A DNA stretch of 64,000 bases. Origin: Epithemia pelagica. Taxonomy: Eukaryota; Bacillariophyta; Bacillariophyceae; Surirellales; Surirellaceae. The position numbers and the translations under genes were made by a program. Location: NCBI GenBank assembly GCA_946965045.2, contig OX337229.1, positions 2,542,001-2,606,000 on the forward strand, written 5' to 3'. A model generated the notes under the pieces. That model saw only the letters and a program-made list of their open reading frames with translations. It was not told where the DNA came from and ran no database searches. Position 1 is the first letter of the stretch. Every line of letters starts with the position of its first letter. Shown here piece after piece: positions 22,601-29,748 of the stretch.

Positions 22601-23185
22601 TACACCTGTGTCGCACAAGCAATGTGCAGCTATGTCCACACAGAGGAAGTAGACGCTTTGGCAAGGAGGACTACTGCAACAAGGGAACGAACGTGTGAAG
22701 ATGGACACTATCCCATCCCATTGGAAGGTAACAGACGAGTTGCATGCGCCATATGTTTGTTGGAATATCGTTGGAAACGCAAAGAGCTCGGTATGAAAGG
22801 CATTTTTACCAACGTGGGTCAATGTGCCAAGTGTGGGATTGTTGCCCATTTGGTATCATGCAAGGACGAAAGAGAAGATGGATGGAAGATCCATCAACTA
22901 CCTCAATTCACTGATCTCACATGCTTCGAGATTCTCCATTCGACCAATGGAAGAGAAATGTTCATGTGTCGACCAGCGTCATCTCCGGGAGCTCGATACA
23001 AATACACAACAAAGAAGAATCATCCAATCATAATGGATCTACGCGAGAAACACGGGTTGCCTCCAGAGTGGACAAGGAAAAGAAAGCGCAGGAACCAGGA
23101 ACGGAATGATACAGAAGAAGACGATGACAACAATGATGGTGACAATGAAAGTACTGACGAAAGTAGAGAAATGCATGAAGTGTAG
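19637..23185 (+). CDS. piggyBac-like transposase (DDE_Tnp_1_7)
   Basis: Cuts and pastes the element at TTAA. 1,182 residues in one exon. Residues 1-510 are low complexity, Asn/Gln/Thr-rich and acidic, with a 14-residue basic unit SPALRRSPRRGN repeated three times near residues 260-305. The catalytic region runs from about residue 560 to 990. Candidate catalytic aspartates are D725 in AFDEGGIGC, D816 in AMDNRYAAPQL and D927 (or D930) in GGIDEGDQMRQ, matching the three conserved Asp blocks of the family. A C-terminal Cys/His cluster (CAICLLEYRW, CAKCGIVAHLVSC) fits the zinc-binding tail. The protein is about twice the length of the insect enzyme because of the N-terminal extension. No frame breaks were seen, so it may be functional. 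ATG 19637 is the first in frame. Confidence 0.93.
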   Translation: MSSAAVPAENEDEESGQPNLSQPLIEPDIDHATEDTAQLPEQSVGNALATEAAFGVPPQPPPPFEAIANNTVAPPPRNSEAMDSSTNVAPTTTTTTATRRHGTESGSNVARPGGVATETTQTHDRPRRPPGNNHQRSQFSYAKRFLVAPDEFWIHDNFYQDFLRRFRPNETDNPVRVVGKIMECPSKKNGNAYSIIWDNGTISTMQVPQNWIKSQFTSTKTVKERLRQYIEAYRPNGEPSATQQQQQQSQVSEAHGGSNNVTQSPALRRSPRRGNTQSPALRRSPRRGNTQSPALRRSPRRGNTARAPPPPPPTTERERRRDALRNASNSSLRHSNRRTRSNPPSTQERAQGRATLMTAPRGEPSPAMNNSEAATGDEDNNHTPINQVATRLFGTSNTRDSTGTTDTAAQQLQPNNNSIEMAAIPTVTTRRQQQQQNNARANDDIDDNGSSSDEDADGGFELDFNDTVQRSQNPLDDYCQSDDNDSAQDNTQQNDGESTDSVSDDEDPNNSTNLKVLIDNLHFHYKEVDASTNMLSWIGKERHNRSMFRGEDGLKAGVADEFHTPLDCIRVIGGLSNSLISDMAAATNQYFHQKIRPRLMGRRGYYHSQKWKDVTAQEMTRFLGIVLMMSLRPVDGGGYASYFQTSNRMYSLGTALPSVEILDSEGWASRYMRLARFRQIRGAFHFENKGAARGGDKCYQLRKLIQAVNAASKRSFRIPQDLAFDEGGIGCRSRYCPVRQYNKDKPQKFRVDFFILASSRSYAILHLDVYQGKNATNSYIREEAKKLPTTMKAVVNACYALELHKETNGFRHLAMDNRYAAPQLLVILRDRLKILATGTVRSNRVGWNKRLMQLKKTKTNRGTIHLAHDEVNGIIIGQWVDSKVVNFASSYENNGKGQVERQVGPNKEVFNCPMVLIRYQETMGGIDEGDQMRQHFGGFATHGHFKKWYKKTGLGIMDVMLLNAYIGWNMSAGDRVRARRTKLTRHAFYTCVAQAMCSYVHTEEVDALARRTTATRERTCEDGHYPIPLEGNRRVACAICLLEYRWKRKELGMKGIFTNVGQCAKCGIVAHLVSCKDEREDGWKIHQLPQFTDLTCFEILHSTNGREMFMCRPASSPGARYKYTTKKNHPIIMDLREKHGLPPEWTRKRKRRNQERNDTEEDDDNNDGDNESTDESREMHEV
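20421..20546 (+). repeat. Three 42-bp tandem repeats inside the transposase gene
   Basis: Three copies of a 42-bp unit start at 20421, 20463 and 20505, with no differences that I could see. They encode three copies of a 14-residue Arg/Ser/Pro-rich basic unit, possibly DNA-binding. The period is a multiple of three, so the frame is kept. Confidence 0.9.
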
Positions 23186-23250
23186 AAGAGAATTGAATAA
23201 TCTAAATAAGAGAATATTACCCACTTTGACGCTAGTCTCTTAGTGCTTGA

Positions 23251-23994
23251 TTACTCGTCGTGATTGATAGGACCTTCGCGAAAGCCAACGTACTGTTCAT
23301 CTGGGTTCTCGTTGGGGAAGTTTTCGCGAACAAAATCAACCAAACAATCAGGAAGCTGTACACGGTGGCCGCGTCCAAGGGGGCCGTGAAGCTTGTTCGA
23401 CAAGCGGCGATACAATTGATATCGAATACTGCGATTCGATTCACCTTTTTTCTTCATATGCATTGCGATTTCATGAAGGTAAGGAAGATTGTCGACAATA
23501 ACGCAGGGATTTTGTTGACAGACTCCGCAAACACTCTCCCAATGCATGTATCCGTGAGTTTGGGAGGGAGGCGTATTGTGGTTGAGTTCGTGGAGAATTG
23601 TACTGATGCTTTCAGGACAAGCGTATTGTTCGGGCAGATATCTAGTCTCAGTAGCTTCAGCGGTCTCGTCAATGACACTGCCCTTTTCTCCTGTAACTAG
23701 CACTCGGGGTTTCTGGAGAGTGAAAGGGACCATCACAACAGTGTTTGATTGATTGTTGTCTTCAGGTTCAAGATGCATCTCTGCAACTTCGATCGACTCA
23801 ATGAGACCTGCATTTTTGCACAGAAAAGATTAGAGGGGTGAATGGAAACGAGAAACACTTGATGGGTTGGATTCTTGTATGAAATAATCCGCGCACTTAC
23901 CATTCATGATCTTCGGTGGGGAGGCGGTGTGGACGGAATGCCAGTAGACGAGTAAGGAATAGAAGTAACAATAGATTGCTTTGGTATCATTCAT
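23251..23994 (-). CDS. Accessory protein of the piggyBac-like element, unknown function
   Basis: Convergent with the transposase and inside the terminal repeats. Two exons, 23994-23901 and 23807-23251. The 93-nt intron has donor GTAAGT and acceptor ATGCAG. The product is about 216 residues. The second exon has a Cys cluster CGVCQQNPC followed by a helical basic stretch (MHMKKKGESNRSIRYQLYRR), then GPLGRGHRVQLPDCLVDF, and an acidic tail. The CxxCxxxxPC-like motif with Arg-rich helices suggests a nucleic-acid or protein-binding role, but no named domain was recognised. If translation starts at the Met just before the splice site (MNGLIESIEV), the protein is about 32 residues shorter. Being intact within the element suggests a role in transposition or its control; this is inference. 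Confidence 0.7.
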
Positions 23995-24169
23995 GAATGA
24001 GTGACCTTGGACGCGATGAATGAGGGAAAAAATGACACAGGTGTCATTGCTTAACACAGCTTGCTTTACTGTTTTAATAAGGGAGACAGCACTTCGAGCA
24101 GCACGTTGACTCCGATAAAATTTATGGGAGACACCTATATGCTGCTCGCATAAGCTTAAAACCTGTTCT

Positions 24170-24181
24170 TTACGATTGGCG
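24170..24181 (-). repeat. Terminal inverted repeat, right, of the piggyBac-like element
   Basis: TTACGATTGGCG, the exact reverse complement of 19272-19283. It is followed at once by the TTAA duplication at 24182-24185. Confidence 0.92.
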
Positions 24182-24185
24182 TTAA
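24182..24185. repeat. TTAA target-site duplication, right
   Basis: Second copy of the TTAA duplication outside the right terminal repeat, within the codons for Ile-Asn of synthetase copy 1. Confidence 0.92.
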
Positions 24186-24633
24186 TCATACCATCGGAAA
24201 ACCAACGATAGGACCAAGGTTCGTTCTCTCTATCGCTGGTGGTAAGAATCGACGTTGGTTTCTTATACCATTCGACCAGGCTCGCTGCATTTTTCCAGAA
24301 CTCGGGTGGATTTTCAATTGAAGATTCATACTCTTTCAAATAGGATCCATAATGGCCTTTAGCAGTATTGAGAACCTCGTTGGCGGCTTGAACCGAGTTG
24401 GGTTGAGGAGGATGCAAAATAGGCGGTTGATCTTTGAGGACGGCTGAAAATACAGGGGCTGTGGTTGCAAATGAGTGGGAAGGACCTAACGTCTTGCTCA
24501 GTTTTCCCTTCCATGGTGGACTAGCGCAAAGCGCCCGGATCAAATATTGCTGGTTAACTTTCAAACTGTGTTGGAGGAACCGGCGAAGTGAACCATCGTT
24601 CCAGGTAAGGCTGTTCATGAGAAGACTCATCAT
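24182..24633 (-). pseudogene. Propionyl-CoA synthetase copy 1, N-terminal part
   Basis: The N-terminus of the interrupted synthetase. From the ATG at 24633 (MMSLLMNSLTWNDGSLRRFL) it begins with a basic, Ser-rich mitochondrial-type presequence. The ACAS_N region follows (KGHYGSYLKEYESSI, FWKNAASLVEWY, WSYRWFSDGMIN), and the frame stops matching its paralogues exactly at the TTAA. Past that point the open frame reads into transposon DNA. Copies 2 and 3 continue with MSYNCLD or LSYNCLD, and this copy's own continuation resumes at 19267. The frame is also open further upstream (to 24780), but the double Met at 24628-24633 fits a presequence best. Confidence 0.88.
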
Positions 24634-25244
24634 TTCTTCTTGTGTTTTGTTTTGCTCATGAAAAGACGGGGATGCCCTGGCTACGTCGCTTCCTGTCCTT
24701 GGTATGGAGCCCCAGTGAAGGGGTTCTCTTTTCTCATTACGATGATGCCCCACTTCCGACTCATGTTCGCATCCACTCAAAGTTCCAGATCATTGCCTCA
24801 AGACGTTGTAACCAGAAAAAATATGTCTTGTAGATCACACAGAGCAACTCAAATGTTCGAATCCTCAGTGTCAATGATTGCCCTGGCCCCTTGCCCATTC
24901 TGCAATGTGTTCTCATCCATTGGATGTCCTCATGTCGTCAAAGATATAGCGAAAGATTCTTCTCTATATTGGAGTCCTGTCTAAGGAGTAGGTATAGTAG
25001 CTTTTTTACTTCTCGCTACGGGACAACAGCAAGTGTTAGCAGAGTCCTCCTCCTCTAGTAGTAGTAGAGGTATCTCCTCCTACCGAGGTACTCCCACCTC
25101 CTACCTCCTATGCACAAGGAGTACAAAGTATGAGAATGCCCACACCCATAATAAGTCATTATTATACCGCCCATTATTCAAGACCCTTCAATTCTTTTGT
25201 GCTGTTCTCTTTGTCCCGAACTGAGCGCCCCAAAGAAGAGGTAT
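24634..25244. other. Intergenic, former promoter of synthetase copy 1
   Basis: About 610 bp between the copy 1 start and the APMAP-like gene end, both minus strand. It contains TCCTCCT and AGTAGTAGTAG low-complexity stretches around 25040-25110. No ORF or site was recognised. Confidence 0.4.
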
Positions 25245-26525
25245 CTACTTTCCGCTACGATCGTAGATCCCAATGTACGTGTTATGAAGGGATCCGAGGT
25301 ACAATTTGTCTTTGAAACACGTCACTCCAGTAAACATGGAAACATCTTCACCATTCGGATCAAGAAGATAACGGAATTCAGCAGTCTCTGGGTTGATCTC
25401 CAGGACACCACCAAACTTCTTTGGTGGCGGAGACAACTGACGTGGAAGCATGAGCAGAAGGTATCGTACCCACACGGACAAAAATCAGGGCATGGCAGCC
25501 AGAAGCTCGTGCGCAGGAACGACAGAGGAGCTCCAAAATTCTCAAGTACAATCTCAAAGGCCCAAAGGCCGGTGAAGTCGAAGTTTTGGTTGATAGCGAC
25601 GATATGATGGGATACCCAGATGGGGTTGATTGTGATCACAACACTGGTCTTTGTTACGCGGTACTGCCCAGTTAGTCTCGGCAAATACAAGGTATGTTTC
25701 GTCGCGGTTCACTCCAATGCCATTGGCAAAGAAAATACCATCCACCAACGTGCGCACCTTGTCGGTTTCTGGATCATACTCAATAACACGTCCAGTTCTT
25801 TTTCCTCGAAGAAAGTCAACTTTGGACGCATACAATGCATCAGGAGGATTGCGACCAATAATGTCACTACGAACTTCAGCGGCATCGGTAAAATAAACCT
25901 TTTGTGTTTTAGGACCAATGCACAAATCATCCACAAAAGCCAGCTTTGAGAAATTTCCTGTTTTTTCGTCCAGAACCGACGAAACGACAATTTCCACCTT
26001 TGACCGAGGATCGTGAATGTCCTTGATTCGTGTCAATCCGAAGACCGCATCAGCCATGTACAGAGTCTTTCCATCGCTGGTGAAGCCACCACCTAGAGCT
26101 CGTCCACTTCCTAAATCCTTGATAATCTCGGTTTGAGCAGTGATGAGGGTCTTGTCCGAAGCGTCGTCTTTCAAATCTGACACTGACACAATGTACCCCT
26201 CTTCCGTCAACAAGTAGATCTTGTCCATCTCCGTGGGATTGATCACAACAGTTTCTGGACCACGAATACGACTTTGTGCTTCGTCATCCCGTCCAACAAT
26301 CAGCTTTGTGCGTCCGTGCTTAAACATGAGACTGTCCTCTGAGTAATCAACAGGCGCATATTGGTTGAAGTCTTCCTCCATGGGAACGGGTCCGCCCCAT
26401 GGGAAAATGATGTCCCATGACACGTGGACAAGCGCAGCAACTACGGCTCCGTAGATGATACTTCGACCGCCTCGACGAGGACTCTTCCCGGCAGTTTTTG
26501 TTTCTTCCAAGGTTGCAACATTCAT
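25245..26525 (-). pseudogene. Strictosidine synthase/APMAP-like beta-propeller gene, broken by an internal inversion
   Basis: Minus strand from ATG 26525: a short basic tail, one membrane anchor (IIYGAVVAALVHVSWDII), then the six-bladed strictosidine-synthase/SMP-30-like propeller (GRALGGGFTSDGKTLYMAD, RTGRVIEYDPETDKVRTL, GIFFANGIGVNRDETYLVFA). The match fails after VFAETNWA. The next family block (LKYNLKGPKAGEVEVLVDS, then DGVDCDHNTGLCYAVLP) is on the PLUS strand at 25540-25669. The family end (YLLLMLPRQL, FGGVLEINPETAEFRYLL) returns to the minus strand at 25245-25470. Flipping 25493-25664 rejoins all three parts in frame, with one TGA left at the lower junction. Family members are membrane-anchored esterase/lactonase-like proteins; the role here is unknown. 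As sequenced the gene cannot make a full protein. Confidence 0.83.
25488..25669. other. 172-bp inverted segment bounded by 5-bp inverted repeats
   Basis: GGGCA at 25488-25492 and TGCCC at 25665-25669 flank 172 bp (25493-25664) whose coding strand is opposite to the rest of the APMAP-like gene. Re-inverting gives ETNWA-WQPEARAQERQRSS-KILKYNLKGPKAG at one junction and YAVLP-stop-FLSVWVRYLLLMLP at the other, both in the correct frame. Confidence 0.8.
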
Positions 26526-27134
26526 GTTTGTTATTTGTTATGTCCCTCTTCCAAATTCTTGGAAAGAAAAGATACGGATATTGGGGTTGTGGATTGAGGT
26601 GAACGAAGCATGATACCTTCATACATTTTCTTGGTATGTGAGTAAGTAAGGTTAGGGTTTTTGCTCGCGTACACATGTTGTACCCCCAGCGGGGGTGAGT
26701 TTTGTGTTGAATGCATTGAGAAATCGAGAGGATCTGAATCCCGCTCTGCTCCGCTTGGGTCTATCCCGAATCTGGGTGACGTCATACCTCATAAAGGCTA
26801 AGGTAGCAAACATAGCTGACTATTTATGCCGACGGTTCGATGTTGCTCCGCTATTTTTTATTTTTGCCGCTATTTTGGGCCTGTTTTCGAATTCAGATAG
26901 CGGAGTTACAGGAGATGGAGATGGAGATGGTGGAGTTTGATAGCGGTTTTCGGACCTTTAGCGGCCCCTGGCCCCCGGTGGAGATAGCCTTAGTCTTTTC
27001 TTTAACGAAGTGAACTCGCTCTATCGACGTAGATAAGTGCCGTGTGGAACACTATCCCTTTTTTCAACCCGAGGACGTTCTTTTTAAGAGTGGTGAATGA
27101 TAAACCACTCGAGCGATCGGCAAAGAATATCAAT
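26526..27134. promoter_or_regulatory. Divergent promoter region with a TGACGTCA palindrome
   Basis: About 600 bp between divergent starts (APMAP-like and kinase-like). It contains the 8-bp palindrome TGACGTCA at 26777-26784, the CRE-type site bound by bZIP factors and known from CO2/cAMP-responsive diatom promoters. A CCCCCAGCGGGGG hairpin-like run lies near 26682. The regulatory role is inferred from one motif only. Confidence 0.3.
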
Positions 27135-28993
27135 ATGACGACTCCTTGGGACCGAATTGATGCGCATTTTCGAGCATATTTGGACAAATCTGGTGTCGAT
27201 CGAGAAGATTTCAACGGTGCACCCTCGATGCACAGGACAACCGTGCGGAATAACTTCCAGCAGTACCAGCAACAAAAGCAACAACAGCAGCAGCAGCAAC
27301 AACGCGAAGAGATCAACGAGAAGAACGTGTGGGAAGCAGCGGCGGCTGCGCACGATGGAGGAAAAGGGATCCCTTTGAGAGAGTGCGACCCGGACGACAA
27401 CGAGACCATGGGTTTCATTTACAGTGCCTTCGACGTGAAGAAAATTGATGCTCAGTTGCGGCTGAAAGCCTACATTCGACATCTTCGAGAGACGGGAGGA
27501 CTACAGCAGCAGCAGCAGCATCGCGAAGAGATCAACGTACTTAAAGACCGTCAGCGGAAACTGGAGATTCAAATGTTGCAGACATCCATGAGACTCGACG
27601 CGTATGGTGAGGACATGCTCTCTGACGCATTTGACCGAGCCGAAATCGAGGCTTTCTTTTGGCTTCCGACCTTAAAGCCTTCTCAGGCCTGGACAGGTAT
27701 CATGCAAGGGAGCGAGCAGACATACTGGGATGTATACAAAGTGGTGGACAAAAACAGAAAGGATAAAACACACATTCAGGCCGAAGCCGACGGGCTCCAG
27801 AAGTCATTCCCCGCGTCAAGTCGTTACACAATGAAAAATACAAGCAATGCTGGGAGAAGATGACGCAGGACGCAACTTTATTCCTGAGAGACCGTTCCGA
27901 GGTGCATTCTACGGCTGTTGCATTATTCGAGTGGGTTGGCCAGGATGAGGCTCCATTTCCATCGAGGAAACACACGGCGAAATTTGTGCGTACCTGCGCT
28001 CGTCTCTTTGAAAAATGCGGAGGGCACCGCGAAGTACACGGTGTGATATCGGATCTTGCTCGAATCGTTGCTGTGGAATTCGTTGGTTACGATAGCAATG
28101 GTAATCCGCTTCTTTCGAAGACACCCATTCGTCATGGGGAGGATGTGCAAACGATACTGACTCAGTTCGCCTTTGCTGACCCTTGCAACCTTGGCTTTGA
28201 CCGCATGTCAAAAGCACATTGGAATTTTAACGGTAGAATGGTTCAAGGTGGACGTATTTTAGGTGAGGGATTGCACGGTTCTGTGTTCTCCGTCATCGGC
28301 GAACCTGGGAAATTTGTCAAAACCTTTGAGAGCGAAGACGACTGTAGAAATGAGGAACAGTCGTTGAGACGATTAAACGAGCATGATCCAGAAGTGCCAT
28401 CTGTGCCTAGACTTTGTGGTGTTAGCAACAAAAAGCTTGCGATTCTGGCATCTCCGGTCGGCTCACCTGTGGAGGAGTTGCGAGGTCGGGCATTTGCGTG
28501 GGTGGTGGCCGCCAGATTCGTGGCATGTCTAGAACATGTTCATCAAACTGGCTTGTGTCATAGAGACGTGCGTCCAAGTAATATGGGCTACATCCGGGAT
28601 ACAACAGGTGATGTGGAGGTCGTTCTATTTGATTGGGCATTGTCCTGTGACTCGGGGAGTCAGCCGAAGTTTGCAGGGACTCTTCATTATGCGGCACATG
28701 GCGTTCTACGTTGTCTTGCAGACTTGGGAGATCCGATTCCTGCGGCAGAGCATGACCTGGAATCGCTCGTACACACGTTCTGGGACCTCACAAGAGACTT
28801 GCTAGCTCGTCCTCAGGTGACGATGATTGAGACATCGAACAGACCATCTAACCAGTCGGCAATGGCGATTTTGAAAGGTTGGCATGATGAGGAGAATAGC
28901 CATCCCTTGCTCAGACGCTTGCTTTCGCTCGCTCGGAGCAGGGACTACGATGGTTTAATTATTGAACTCGAAAGCTTGTCTGGATATAACTAA
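27135..28993 (+). CDS. Kinase-fold protein with polyQ/coiled N-terminal half, apparent frameshift
   Basis: Two overlapping open frames, 27042-27863 and 27860-28993, probably one gene. The first (ATG 27135, MTTPWDRIDAHFRAYLD) is helical with Gln runs at 27270-27300 and 27505-27520. The second carries a protein-kinase-like domain: glycine loop GGRILGEGLHGSVFSV, Lys in KFVKTF, catalytic HRDVRPSNMGY, and LFDWALS in place of DFG. Coding-like sequence in the second frame extends upstream of its ATG (EVIPRVKSLHNEKYKQCWEK). One inserted base near 27800 would fuse the halves into about 620 residues. The HRDxxPSN loop with a DWx magnesium site resembles atypical eukaryotic kinases such as fungal FunK1 and oomycete crinkler-type kinases, so activity is possible but unproven. 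No suitable intron was found at the break. Confidence 0.68.
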
Positions 28994-29085
28994 TGACGGT
29001 TGCTGTACTTTTTCTGTGAAGCCGCGAACGCGAAAAAACACAACTATGGTAACAAAGGGAGCGGCCGAACTTGAGTGACCGGTTC

Positions 29086-29250
29086 TCAACAACCACGGAT
29101 AGTAGAGCAAAGGCCCTTGGCACGACTCATGGTACCGAAGAAGTTATTAATTTCGTCGGCGTCTAGATTGGGTTTCTCGAAATACATCGATTTTGAAGGA
29201 TCTGTACTTGCCAAAAAACGCACAAAAAAGGTACAAGTTTGCCGCTTTTA
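29086..29250 (-). pseudogene. Coding-like relic, possible C-terminus of a lost gene
   Basis: A minus-strand frame without a start codon runs to TGA 29088-29086. It reads in part STDPSKSMYFEKPNLDADE, then INNFFGTMSRAKGLCSTIRG. The composition is protein-like, but there is no match to any other gene here and no upstream exon was found. It lies in the duplicated, degraded DNA next to the APMAP-like fragment. It may be chance. Confidence 0.3.
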
Positions 29251-29280
29251 GACTGTTTTTCTCGCCTCAGGAGCATGTTG

Positions 29281-29490
29281 ATTGAAGTCTTCCCCCATAG
29301 AACCGGGTCCGCCCCATGGGAAAATGATGTCCCATGACAAGTGGACAAGCGCAGCAACTACGGCTCCGTAGATGATACTTCGACCGCCTTGACGCGGGCT
29401 TGAACATTCATGTTTGTAATTTGTATGTCACTCTTGGAAAAGAAAAGATACCGATACGGAGTACCCCCAAGTTGGGGTGAGTTGCGATCG
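29281..29490 (-). pseudogene. Duplicated 5' fragment of the APMAP-like gene
   Basis: Nearly the same DNA as the start and leader of the gene at 25245-26525. It includes the leader TTTGTAATTTG, ATG at 29411, the membrane-anchor codons (IIYGAVVAALVH, SWDIIFPWGGP) and GEDFNQ. About 30 bp after ATGAATGTT are missing, which throws the frame out, and matching sequence ends soon after GEDFNQ. It is therefore a truncated, frameshifted copy. It lies upstream of the end of synthetase copy 2, as the parent lies upstream of copy 1, so the two genes were probably duplicated together. Confidence 0.8.
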
Positions 29491-29748
29491 CGCACTATAT
29501 ACAAGTGGTGCTCCTATTGAGTGTAAGGGACAAGGGATAGAGGAGGTGCAAGATTACTCCTAGCAGCTGACTTATGGATAAAATGAAAGCTCTATGACTT
29601 CACAATGCATTCGTTTTGATCAAACATGCTGACACACATCGACAGAAAGAGCGTTTGGACTTCTGAAGCACGATCCTGCCATCCTCAACATCTCGTCCTA
29701 CCACGCTTGTTTCATCTTCGATGCCTGATTGTAAGACCACGAGGCACA

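Larger units (their letters stand above)
19272..24181 (+). mobile_element. Complete piggyBac-like DNA transposon (4,910 bp)
   Basis: The ends are defined by a 12-bp terminal inverted repeat, CGCCAATCGTAA at the left and its exact complement at the right, flanked by TTAA duplications. TTAA targeting is the hallmark of the piggyBac superfamily. The element carries a long plus-strand transposase and a smaller convergent minus-strand gene with one intron. Internal to the ends, a second motif beginning GCGAGCAGC recurs about 12 bp in on the left and 32 bp in on the right, so the ends are asymmetric. The element sits inside synthetase copy 1 between the codons for DGMIN and LSYNCLD. Open coding frames, identical repeats and perfect duplications suggest a recent, possibly active copy. 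Confidence 0.93.

Noticed and set aside
25620-25949. Plus-strand ORFs over the APMAP-like gene as an overlapping gene
   Set aside because: Apart from the inverted 172 bp, these frames are shadows. The real plus-strand family sequence is in another frame and ends at the inversion border.
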